From: Bacteroidia bacterium
Lineage (GTDB): Bacteria; Bacteroidota; Bacteroidia; B-17B0; Aurantibacillaceae
Assembly: GCA_022841465.1 (NCBI GenBank)
Contig: JALHRL010000001.1
Location: 326,632 to 367,965, forward strand
Direction of reading: 5' to 3'
Length of the DNA stretch: 41,334 bases
A program made the translations under genes and the position numbers. Positions 15,947-23,489 of the stretch are shown here, one piece after another; the stretch's first letter is position 1, and every line of letters begins with the position of its first letter. The notes under the pieces were generated by a model. That model worked only from the letters and a program-made list of their open reading frames with translations. It ran no database searches and had not been told where the DNA came from.

Positions 15947-17053
15947 ATGAATTCACAAGAAGAAAATAATAAAAATGATAATCCGCTTGCACCCGTTGTG
16001 GTGAAGCTTACTAACATAATTGCAATTTTAGTTGTGTTTATTATTGTGTTGCTTGTGCTTTTTGCCATATATGTTCCTGCCCCAAAACAAAAACCAGTTA
16101 CTGAAGTTCCGGTGCCCGACGAAAATGGTTTATTTACCGAAGCGGCTAAACAAACTGCGTTAACACAAAAAGAAAATGAAAAATATTGGCATGCTCCTTC
16201 TGAAACATCATTAAACGATAATCCTAAAAAGGAAGAAATAAATTATGGAAAAGATTTAATTGCCCACACTGCCGAATATTTTGGCCCTAAAGGAAAAGTA
16301 TACAGTAACGCTACCAATGGTATGAATTGTCAAAATTGTCATTTAGATGCAGGTACAAAAGTATTCGGAAATAATTACAGTGCGGTGGCTTCTACTTATC
16401 CAAAATTCAGAGCACGTTCCGGTTCAATAGAAAATATTTATAAACGCGTTAATGATTGTTTTGAAAGAAGCTTAAATGGCAAGGCACTTGATTCTTCTTC
16501 AAAAGAAATGAAAGCAATTGTTTCGTATATCTATTGGTTAGGAAAAGATGTAAAGAAAGAAGTGAAACCGGAAGGATCCGGATTTAAAGACCTTGCTTTT
16601 TTAGACAGAGCCGCCGACCCTGAAAAAGGAAAAATTGTTTACGTTGAAAAATGCCAAAGTTGTCATCAAGCCAATGGTGAAGGAATGATGAATGGCGATA
16701 AAACGGTTTACACGTACCCGCCACTTTGGGGCTCTAACAGTTATAATGATGGTGCAGGATTATATCGTATTAGCAACTTTGCAAAGTTTGTAAAATATAA
16801 TATGCCTTTAGGTGTTTCGTATAATGCCACGCAATTAAGTGATGAAGAGGCTTGGGATGTTGCTGCTTTTGTAAACACTCAGCCACGTCCTAAAAAAGAC
16901 ATCACAAAAGATTGGCCAAACATTGCAGAGAAACCAATTGATCATCCGTTTGGTCCTTTTGCTGATGGCTTTGATGAAATACAACATAAATTCGGCCCGT
17001 TTAAGCCCATAAAAGTAAAACGTGAAGCCATGAAAAAAGTAAAATCTGCATAA
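15947..17053 (+). CDS. tsdA: Membrane-anchored dihaem cytochrome c, TsdA-like thiosulfate dehydrogenase/tetrathionate reductase
   Basis: A single N-terminal membrane helix (about 20-42, then a Pro-rich linker) anchors a 368-residue periplasmic dihaem protein. Haem sites are C128-Q-N-C131-H132 and C236-Q-S-C239-H240. The diagnostic TsdA segment 'KRVNDCFERSLNGKALD' supplies Cys171, the unusual thiolate ligand of the active-site haem. The second haem's distal region reads K283-Y-N285-M286-PLG. TsdA enzymes join two thiosulfates to tetrathionate, or run in reverse. The K-x-N-M pattern recalls Campylobacter TsdA, which works well as a tetrathionate reductase; I rely on memory for that. Canonical TsdA is soluble, so the anchor is notable. 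Its genes on either side (YeeE, DsrE-like) fit sulfur metabolism. Confidence 0.85.
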   Translation: MNSQEENNKNDNPLAPVVVKLTNIIAILVVFIIVLLVLFAIYVPAPKQKPVTEVPVPDENGLFTEAAKQTALTQKENEKYWHAPSETSLNDNPKKEEINYGKDLIAHTAEYFGPKGKVYSNATNGMNCQNCHLDAGTKVFGNNYSAVASTYPKFRARSGSIENIYKRVNDCFERSLNGKALDSSSKEMKAIVSYIYWLGKDVKKEVKPEGSGFKDLAFLDRAADPEKGKIVYVEKCQSCHQANGEGMMNGDKTVYTYPPLWGSNSYNDGAGLYRISNFAKFVKYNMPLGVSYNATQLSDEEAWDVAAFVNTQPRPKKDITKDWPNIAEKPIDHPFGPFADGFDEIQHKFGPFKPIKVKREAMKKVKSA

Positions 17054-17064
17054 TAAATTATAAT

Positions 17065-17502
17065 ATGAAAAAATTAAAACAATTTTCTTTACTGTTTCTT
17101 TTCTCTTTCTTATTTCAAAGCATAAGCATTGCGCAAGTTAAAGAAGAGGAAAAGCCGGAGCATAAAATTATTTTTCAATTAACAAGCGGTGATACAACAG
17201 CTCACAAACAATTAATGAAACAATTCAACAATATTCTATCTGTTTCACCTACCACAAAAATTGAAGTGGTATGTCACGGTGCAGGTTTAGATATGTTGGT
17301 TACCGATAAAACAATTGTAGCCGACAAAATAAAAGCCTTAAAGGAGAAAGGTATTGTGTTTAACGCATGTGAGTTTTCTATTAAAGAAAGAAAAGTTGAT
17401 AGGAATAAAATTATTACTGAGGCAACCTATGTTTCGGCGGGAATTATAGAAATTGTAAGCAAGCAAGAACAAGGCTGGAGTTATATTAAAGCAGGAAATT
17501 AA
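17065..17502 (+). CDS. Exported DsrE/DsrF-like sulfur carrier protein
   Basis: After a signal peptide (1-23, ending SIAQ) comes a DsrE-fold domain of about 115 residues: 'KIIFQLTSGDTTAHKQLMKQFNNIL', 'KIEVVCHGAGLDML' with Cys70 and 'GIVFNACEFSIKER' with Cys102. Cys102 sits where DsrE-family proteins carry the sulfur-binding Cys. Cytoplasmic DsrE/TusA-type proteins hand sulfane sulfur between enzymes; a periplasmic version could accept sulfur from TsdA or the SoxB-like enzyme. It lies 11 bases after the TsdA-like gene and 8 before the porin. The carrier role is inferred from fold, cysteine and context. Confidence 0.8.
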   Translation: MKKLKQFSLLFLFSFLFQSISIAQVKEEEKPEHKIIFQLTSGDTTAHKQLMKQFNNILSVSPTTKIEVVCHGAGLDMLVTDKTIVADKIKALKEKGIVFNACEFSIKERKVDRNKIITEATYVSAGIIEIVSKQEQGWSYIKAGN

Positions 17503-17510
17503 ATTATAAA

Positions 17511-18926
17511 ATGAAAAAGTTTTTAGCAGTTACGCTAATCATATTTATATCGCAATTAAAAGCGCAAGAGAATCAACACAATCTTCATGTTGATAATCAT
17601 CATATTTCTTTAAAACCGAAAGACAGTATGTGCTTAAAAGATTGTTTTTTGCAAGCGCATTGGGAAGCGCATGCACGAACTTTTTTTATGAACACCTTAA
17701 ACGAAGGAAATTTAAAAGATGATTATGCTTTAGCTTCTGGAGCCGGAATTGGACTGCTCACAAAACCCATTTACGGATTTCAGGTAGGTGTAAGTGGTTT
17801 TTTTATTTTTAATATGATGTCTTCGTCATTAAACATACCCGATTCACTTACCTATAGTAGTAATAGATACGAAATTGGTTTATTTGATATTGAAAACCCA
17901 ACCAATAAAAGAGATTTAGATAGGTTAGAAGAATTGTATGTGAAATATAATTTATCAAAAAGCGCCATAACAGTTGGTAAAATAAATATTAATACACCGT
18001 TCTTAAATCCACAAGACGGTAGAATGCGCCCTACTATTGAAGAAGGAGTTTGGGTAAATATAAATGAATCATCTAAATTCGGAATAAATGGAGGTTGGAT
18101 TTGGGAAATTTCTCCACGCTCTACCGTAAAATGGTTTTCAATGGGAAAATCTATTGGTATTAATCCGTCTGGTGTTAATACCGACGGCACTAAAGCAGAT
18201 TATCACGAAGAAATTTTAACCAATGGAATGGCCATAGGGAACATTTATTTTAAGCCAAATAACCAATTAAAAATAAATATTTGGAATGGCTTACTGCAAA
18301 ATGTAATGAATACTGCCATGATAGAAGTGAACACTAATCAAAAATTAAACGAAAACACTAGGTTGTACCAAGGCTTAATTTACCTGCATCAAGATGCAAT
18401 TAACAATGGCGGTAACGAAGACCAAACAAAAACTTATATTGATAAAGGAGCACAATCGAATGTAATAAGTGCTCAATTTGGGGTTAAAAATAAGAAAATT
18501 AATACTTCAATAAATTACACGCATATAACCGGCGATGGAAGATATTTAATGCCACGAGAGTGGGGGAAAGAACCTTTTTACACGTTTATGCCCAGAGAAA
18601 GAAATGAGGGCTTAGGGAATGTGCATGCATTGTTAGTGAAGTCAACGCTGCATTCATTTAATGATAAATTAAAAACCGGATTAGCTTATGGTTATTACAG
18701 TTTACCCGATGTTAAAAATTATCGTTTAAACAAATACGGAATGCCTTCTTATCATCAAGTAAATTTTGATGCGGGTTACACTTTTACTAATTTCTTAAAA
18801 GGAATGGAAATTAGAACATTAGTGGCATACAAAATTAATAACGGAGAAACATATGGCAATTTAAAATATATTTACAACAAGGTAAATATGGTTAATTTTA
18901 ACCTTATAGTTGATTTTAAAATTTAA
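17511..18926 (+). CDS. OprD-like outer-membrane porin
   Basis: A signal peptide (1-18, ending LKAQ) precedes a 450-residue beta-barrel. The 'HARTFFMNTLNEGNLKDDYA' and 'LASGAGIGLLTKPIYGFQVGVSGFF' segments resemble the start of the OprD barrel; 'VTVGKININTPFLN'-type strands follow, and the protein ends in alternating hydrophobic strands closing with 'FNLIVDFKI'. OprD-type porins admit specific small anions or nutrients. Within this operon the likely cargo is a sulfur oxyanion such as thiosulfate or tetrathionate. A Cys pair near the N-terminus (SMCLKDCF) is unusual for a barrel and may form a disulfide. Substrate assignment is by context only. Confidence 0.75.
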   Translation: MKKFLAVTLIIFISQLKAQENQHNLHVDNHHISLKPKDSMCLKDCFLQAHWEAHARTFFMNTLNEGNLKDDYALASGAGIGLLTKPIYGFQVGVSGFFIFNMMSSSLNIPDSLTYSSNRYEIGLFDIENPTNKRDLDRLEELYVKYNLSKSAITVGKININTPFLNPQDGRMRPTIEEGVWVNINESSKFGINGGWIWEISPRSTVKWFSMGKSIGINPSGVNTDGTKADYHEEILTNGMAIGNIYFKPNNQLKINIWNGLLQNVMNTAMIEVNTNQKLNENTRLYQGLIYLHQDAINNGGNEDQTKTYIDKGAQSNVISAQFGVKNKKINTSINYTHITGDGRYLMPREWGKEPFYTFMPRERNEGLGNVHALLVKSTLHSFNDKLKTGLAYGYYSLPDVKNYRLNKYGMPSYHQVNFDAGYTFTNFLKGMEIRTLVAYKINNGETYGNLKYIYNKVNMVNFNLIVDFKI

Positions 18927-18944
18927 GCACAATAAAAAAACGTA

Positions 18945-20663
18945 ATGAAAGATAATAAAGCAAAAGAAATGAAAGCAGAGAACAGAAGAGATTTTTTAAA
19001 AAAATCAACACTTGCAGGTTTAGCAGTAATGCTTAATCCGGTTACAAATATAGCAGGTACGGCAGAAAATTCTGTTTCTGAAGCAGAAGAAAATAGTAAC
19101 GCTTCCAATAAAAATAAAATAACATTTTTAATTACAACCGATATACATGCTCAGTTATTTACGCACGATGAATTTTTTTGGGAAAACAACCAAGGTGTAT
19201 ACAAAAAGCGTGGTGGCTTAGCTGTATTAAAAACCATGATTGATTCTTTCAGAAAAAAGAATCCGGAAAACACCATTGTTTACGATGGCGGTGATTATTT
19301 TCACGGGCACGCCATTGCATCCTTAACAGAAGGGGAGGCTTTAATTCCTTTGTTTAATAAGCTAGGATACGATTTAATGTTGCCCGGAAATTGGGAAGTG
19401 GTTTACAAAAAGAAAAAAATGTTATTTGATATGGGACATGCTAACGCAGCAAAAATTTGCGCAAACATGTGGCATAATTCAAATGATGAATACAATGGTG
19501 AATTAGTATATCAACCCTACTGGACAAAATTTGTTGCAGGAGTAAAAATTGGAGTAATTGGTTATACCGATCATTTAATTCCAAAACGACAGTCGCCTGC
19601 CTATAGCGAAGGCTTACGTTTTGATCATGCAGATAAAAACATAGCGAAATATGTAAAATTATTGCGTGAAGTGGAAGGTTGCGCAGTTGTTATTGTTGCA
19701 ACACACATGGGTTTAGCGCAACAAGTTGGTTTAGCAAATAATCCGGCTGCAGAAGGAGTGGATATTATAATTGGTGCTGATACACACGAACGCGTGCGCG
19801 TACCCATTCAAGGGAAATATACTAAGGTAATTGAGTGTGGTGCCTTTGGTTCGTTTTTAGGAAAACTGGATTTACATATTGAAAATGGAAAGTTAACCAA
19901 TATGGATTATCAGTTACTGGATGTTGACCCACAAAAGTATCCTGCCAATAAGGAAATGCAAGCAATGGTAAATAAGGCTTACGAACCATTTAAGGCGGAA
20001 ATGCAAACAGTAATAGGCACAAGTAAAACGCCCTTGGTAAGATATTTTGTAATGGAAACACCCATGGATAATTTAATTACCGATGCTATTAAATGGAAAT
20101 TTAAACCGGATATTGCTTTATCAAACGGATTTAGATTTTGCCAACCCTTGGCTGTAGATTCTAAAACCGGACTTGCAACAATTACAAAAGAATTTTTATG
20201 GAATATGCTTCCAGTAAATAGCGAAGCAAAAACTGCAGTTGTAAGCGGACAACAAATTTGGGATTGGTTAGAAAAAGAATTACAAAATGCGTTTGCAAAA
20301 GATCCATCTAAACGTTTTGGAGGCTGGTTTGTAAGATACAATGGAATGGAAGTTAACTTTACTATAGGGAATGAACTTGGAAAAAGAGTGAATTGGGTAA
20401 AAGTAGCAGGCCAACCACTAGATTTAGCAAAGGAATACAGTGTAGTTGCTTGTGAGCGCGAGGGAGATCCGGATGATACCTTGTGCAGAATTGAGCACGT
20501 AAAAAACCCAAAGAAAACTCCCTATTTACTTCACGATGTAATAATAGAATATTTAAAGCAGCATTCTCCGGTTTCTCCAAAACTGGAAGGAAGAGCAACG
20601 GCAACAGACGAACCACAAACATTGCTTACGCAGTTAAAAGGCACAAGCTACGAATTCAGATAA
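18945..20663 (+). CDS. Tat-exported SoxB-like thiosulfohydrolase family protein
   Basis: The 572-residue length fits SoxB. A Tat signal is visible (N-R14-R15-D-F-L-K-K then a hydrophobic stretch to about 40). The metallophosphatase core shows D66-I-H68 (TTDIHAQL), DGGD (114-117), GNWEVVY (N149) in place of the usual GNHD, 'THMG' and 'GADTHERV'. SoxB proteins characteristically have GHWEFTYG here, so the Trp-Glu after the Asn favours SoxB over ordinary 5'-nucleotidase. A 5'-nucleotidase C-terminal domain follows (about 330-560). SoxB releases sulfate from a thiosulfonate bound to SoxYZ, but no SoxYZ is in the window, so the natural substrate carrier is open. It follows the porin by 18 bases. 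Confidence 0.75.
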   Translation: MKDNKAKEMKAENRRDFLKKSTLAGLAVMLNPVTNIAGTAENSVSEAEENSNASNKNKITFLITTDIHAQLFTHDEFFWENNQGVYKKRGGLAVLKTMIDSFRKKNPENTIVYDGGDYFHGHAIASLTEGEALIPLFNKLGYDLMLPGNWEVVYKKKKMLFDMGHANAAKICANMWHNSNDEYNGELVYQPYWTKFVAGVKIGVIGYTDHLIPKRQSPAYSEGLRFDHADKNIAKYVKLLREVEGCAVVIVATHMGLAQQVGLANNPAAEGVDIIIGADTHERVRVPIQGKYTKVIECGAFGSFLGKLDLHIENGKLTNMDYQLLDVDPQKYPANKEMQAMVNKAYEPFKAEMQTVIGTSKTPLVRYFVMETPMDNLITDAIKWKFKPDIALSNGFRFCQPLAVDSKTGLATITKEFLWNMLPVNSEAKTAVVSGQQIWDWLEKELQNAFAKDPSKRFGGWFVRYNGMEVNFTIGNELGKRVNWVKVAGQPLDLAKEYSVVACEREGDPDDTLCRIEHVKNPKKTPYLLHDVIIEYLKQHSPVSPKLEGRATATDEPQTLLTQLKGTSYEFR

Positions 20664-20667
20664 ATTA

Positions 20668-20699
20668 TTTGTTTGCTATTGCATTAATAAATAACTTTA
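20668..20699 (+). promoter_or_regulatory. Possible promoter of the Crp/Fnr gene
   Basis: TTTGTTTG (20668-20675) upstream and TAACTTTA (20692-20699) fit the Bacteroidota -33/-7 pattern with a 16- or 20-base spacer, 17 bases before the ATG. No TGTAAC dyad is here, so autoregulation is not evident. Confidence 0.35.
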
Positions 20700-20715
20700 A
20701 GCTATCTGAATTACA

Positions 20716-21348
20716 ATGGAATCAACAAAAGATAAGTTAAAACAATTTCTAGAAATTAAACTGATAGATGAAATTCTGGAAGTTGGGAAATCTATGTCGT
20801 TTAAAGAAGGAGATGTAATTATAGATTACAACAAACACATTAAATTTATGCCGCTTATTTTAAGCGGCACCATTAGAGTAATGCGTAAAGACGAAGAGGG
20901 GAACGAAATTTTATTGTATTATTTAGGATCTAATGAGAGTTGCGCCATGGCTTATACCTGTTGTATGGAAGCCAGAAAAAGCGAAATAAAAGCCATTGCA
21001 GAAGATAATGTAGAATTAATTGCAATACCGCATGAAAAACTAGACGAATGGTTGGTTAAATACCCAAGTTGGAAGAGTTATATATTTAATAGTTTTACGC
21101 AACGCTTTAATGAGTTATTAAAATCACTGGAAAGCATTGCTTTTCATAAATTAGATCAACGCCTAATAAACTACCTCAGCAACAAAGCAAAAGTAAGTGG
21201 TAAAACTTCCATACAGTTGTCTCATAATCAAATTGCCGAAGAAATGGGAACAAGCAGGGTGGTGATTTCGAGATTGCTTAAACAATTGGAAAACGACAAA
21301 AAATTAGTGCTTTATAGAAACGAAATTAAACTACTAAGTGGTTTTTAA
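20716..21348 (+). CDS. Crp/Fnr-family transcription regulator with Cys-rich sensor region
   Basis: The 210-residue protein has an N-terminal cyclic-nucleotide-binding-type beta roll (about 25-115), a dimerisation helix and a C-terminal winged helix-turn-helix (about 169-191, 'LSHNQIAEEMGTSRVVISRLLKQLEN'). There are three cysteines together (C76, C82, C83 in 'ESCAMAYTCCME'), but no N-terminal FNR Fe-S cluster pattern, so a persulfide or redox signal is conceivable. In the recognition helix Arg181 and Arg186 align with Crp Arg180 and Arg185, but Crp Glu181 is replaced by Val182. That fits a target that keeps the first G but not the second, as TGTAAC does compared with TGTGA. It ends the sulfur operon and is the obvious candidate to bind the six dyads; inference only. 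Confidence 0.85.
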   Translation: MESTKDKLKQFLEIKLIDEILEVGKSMSFKEGDVIIDYNKHIKFMPLILSGTIRVMRKDEEGNEILLYYLGSNESCAMAYTCCMEARKSEIKAIAEDNVELIAIPHEKLDEWLVKYPSWKSYIFNSFTQRFNELLKSLESIAFHKLDQRLINYLSNKAKVSGKTSIQLSHNQIAEEMGTSRVVISRLLKQLENDKKLVLYRNEIKLLSGF

Positions 21349-22076
21349 TTTGAACTCGATTCTGAATTTTTTCGTTCTTGTTTTTTCGTTCCAATTTTAA
21401 AGGCTATACCGCCAAAAAACAAGGCGCCTCTATCCCAACCAAACTCCCCATTAATACCAATAAACTTTACCGGAAAATATCGGAAACCAACAGTTGCAGA
21501 AAAATAAGGTCCCCAGCCCGATTTCCAGGAATATGTATTAACAGGCAACTGTCTTTGAGGATATGTTGAAGCATAACCAATCTCAAAGCTATATCTGGTA
21601 AGGCCTAAGGCTCCACCAATATATGGATCTATTTTCGCATCTTTATCCATTTCAAAATGGTAATTTGCTCTTCCACCTATTGCCATAGCGCTCAAATCAA
21701 AAACATAGGTATCCACAAAACCTTCTTCCACAGAAGTTACAGGATGAATTTCTTTATACGTATTTGTTGCCGTAATGTTCATGCTCCAATAAGAAATACA
21801 AGCACCAACACCAAAATTTTCGTCAATTCCATATTCTAATTTCCCGTTGTACAATCCTTTACTGGATGTACTAAAATCATAATTGTCAATTTCCCGCGCA
21901 TTAATTTTATAATACGTTTTAATTGCTGAACGAATAAGCGCCGGCGTTAACTTGGGTCCACCAATATTTCCGTTTACAACAATATCTCCTTGCTTAAAAG
22001 ATTGAGAGAAAACCGAAAAGTTTAAAGTGATTAGAAAGATTATTAAACTAAAATTTATTTTACTGTGGCATACCAT
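21345..22076 (-). CDS. Outer-membrane beta-barrel protein
   Basis: From the ATG at 22076 the 243-residue product has a classical signal peptide (MVCHSKINFSLIIFL ... VFSQ) followed by an OmpA/PorT-like small barrel. Glycine-rich amphipathic strands alternate: 'LEYGIDENFGVGACISYWSM', 'IGGRANYHF', 'IDPYIGGALGLTRYSFEIG', 'WGPYFSATVGFRYFP' and 'FIGINGEFGWDRGALFFGGIAFKIG'. A start 84 bases upstream (22160) is open but would put a hydrophilic tail before the signal peptide, so I reject it. It overlaps the upstream cytochrome gene by 17 bases and converges with the Crp gene by a 4-base overlap. Its function is unknown; membership in the sulfur system is possible by proximity only. Confidence 0.75.
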   Translation of the reverse strand: MVCHSKINFSLIIFLITLNFSVFSQSFKQGDIVVNGNIGGPKLTPALIRSAIKTYYKINAREIDNYDFSTSSKGLYNGKLEYGIDENFGVGACISYWSMNITATNTYKEIHPVTSVEEGFVDTYVFDLSAMAIGGRANYHFEMDKDAKIDPYIGGALGLTRYSFEIGYASTYPQRQLPVNTYSWKSGWGPYFSATVGFRYFPVKFIGINGEFGWDRGALFFGGIAFKIGTKKQERKNSESSSN

Positions 22077-22701
22077 TGTTAAACCATTTTTCAATTTTTG
22101 CAATATCGCAATCAGATAATTTTCCTCCGCCTTGTGGCATTCGTTTTTGTGTTTGAGCAACGGTGTGTTTAATGGCAGGAAGAAATTTCCCGCTATTTAA
22201 ACTTGCCGCAACACCGGTGTAACTATTTAAAACATGCCCGGAAAAATGACCCGTTGGGTGACAACCCGCACAATTTAAATCAATAATACTTTTAATATTC
22301 CCGCTAAAAGTTAAAAATGAAATTGTATCGCAGTTACTTGTTCCGCAACTTGAAAACTCTGCTCCAAAGTTTATCCAGCTTTTAATATACTCTACTTCCT
22401 TTTTTGTAAGCGGTGTCATATTTTTTGGCATTTTTGGGTTTGAGCCCTTTATGGATAGGTATAGTTTACTCTGTCCTGCCTTGCCAGGTTTTACTGCTTG
22501 CATCACACCTTCATAATTGGTAAAATCATATCCCGATGCTTTTGCCGTTGGGTTATGGCATCCAAGATTTGTACACTTGCTTATTAAAATGGGTTGAATG
22601 TTTTGCTGATAACAAATACCGGCTATATATTTATCTTTTCTACAAGAAAATATAATTGCAAAAAACAAAACAAAAACAATAATTAAAGAAGTTCTTTTCA
22701 T
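22060..22701 (-). CDS. Dihaem-type lipoprotein (c-type cytochrome-like)
   Basis: A lipobox (FAIIFSC, Cys20) follows a hydrophobic leader. Two similar modules of about 90 residues each carry a haem-binding motif: a stretched C43-TNLG-C48-H49 (CX4CH) and a normal C144-AG-C147-H148. Each is followed by an 'MP' element (KMPKNMTPL near 90-97, RMPQGGGKLSD near 188-197) that usually supplies the distal Met and leads into a final helix (YIKSWINFGAEF, IEKWFNNGMP). This is the Planctomycete-type cytochrome c domain arrangement found widely in Bacteroidota. The lipid anchor places it at the periplasmic side of a membrane. It may donate or accept electrons, perhaps for the TsdA-like enzyme; this link is speculative. 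It overlaps the next gene by 17 bases. Confidence 0.75.
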   Translation of the reverse strand: MKRTSLIIVFVLFFAIIFSCRKDKYIAGICYQQNIQPILISKCTNLGCHNPTAKASGYDFTNYEGVMQAVKPGKAGQSKLYLSIKGSNPKMPKNMTPLTKKEVEYIKSWINFGAEFSSCGTSNCDTISFLTFSGNIKSIIDLNCAGCHPTGHFSGHVLNSYTGVAASLNSGKFLPAIKHTVAQTQKRMPQGGGKLSDCDIAKIEKWFNNGMPQ

Positions 22702-22738
22702 AACACGAATTACACTTAAATATATAAAAAATAAATCA

Positions 22739-23479
22739 TTACTTGGCTTTTGGTATCGGATCTATTTGTTTTTTTAGCCATTTTTTAATGTCGTTAAGTT
22801 CATTGCCTGTTAAGGCATGCGGCATTTCGTAATTCTTATAATTAATTTCTTTGTTTCCCTTTTCTTTTAAGTAGGAAACCGCTTTTTCAGCTTCTTTAAT
22901 ATCAATTACATTATCAGAATTACCATGTGCAATAAAATAATGCACTTTGTTAATTGAACTCCAATCTGCTTTAGTTGGCTTTACTTCTTCAGGTAACATT
23001 CCGCTTAAAATTAAAACACCTTTTATTTTTTTGGGAGCGTTAAGAGCTAAGTCATATGCCATTATTGCGCCTTGGCTGTACCCCATAATAAATACTTTTG
23101 TACTGTCTGATTTATATGCTTTGCAGGCGTTACTTATAAATGAAAGAATTTTTAATCTACTTTCTTTCATTTCTTTAAAATTATGTTTCAGCTGTTTGTT
23201 TGGTAAAAATTCGAGGCCATACCACGAATATCCAATTTCTTTTCCCTTAAAGGGCGCCCTAACAGAAAAAACAATATATCGGTCGTCTAAGGCATTGGCT
23301 ATATCAAACAAATCAGTTTCATTGCTTCCATATCCATGCAGTAAAATAATAACAGGTGCTTTAGCTGCTCCCTTTGCAGGCATTTTTATTTGGTAAACTA
23401 AATCGGTATTTACTTTTTGAGCAACTAATACAAATGAAATTTGCACAAGAAGGAGTAGTATGTATAATGCTTTTTTCAT
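22739..23479 (-). CDS. Exported alpha/beta hydrolase (phospholipase/carboxylesterase family)
   Basis: A signal peptide (1-20, ending LVAQ) precedes a compact alpha/beta hydrolase of about 225 residues. The oxyanion-hole segment is LLHGYGSNETDL; the nucleophile elbow is GYSQGA with Ser135; the Asp is likely D189 in HGNSDNVI and the His H221 in MPHALTG. Such esterase/phospholipase family proteins cleave short acyl esters; the exported form points to a periplasmic substrate. The gene lies 37 bases ahead of the dihaem lipoprotein and 10 bases after RNase R, so it may be co-transcribed with either, but no functional link is apparent. Confidence 0.85.
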   Translation of the reverse strand: MKKALYILLLLVQISFVLVAQKVNTDLVYQIKMPAKGAAKAPVIILLHGYGSNETDLFDIANALDDRYIVFSVRAPFKGKEIGYSWYGLEFLPNKQLKHNFKEMKESRLKILSFISNACKAYKSDSTKVFIMGYSQGAIMAYDLALNAPKKIKGVLILSGMLPEEVKPTKADWSSINKVHYFIAHGNSDNVIDIKEAEKAVSYLKEKGNKEINYKNYEMPHALTGNELNDIKKWLKKQIDPIPKAK

Positions 23480-23489
23480 TCAATAAAAT

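Noticed and set aside
22077-22160. Longer N-terminus for the outer-membrane protein
   Set aside because: It would place 28 hydrophilic residues before an otherwise perfect signal peptide and increase overlap with the cytochrome-like gene.
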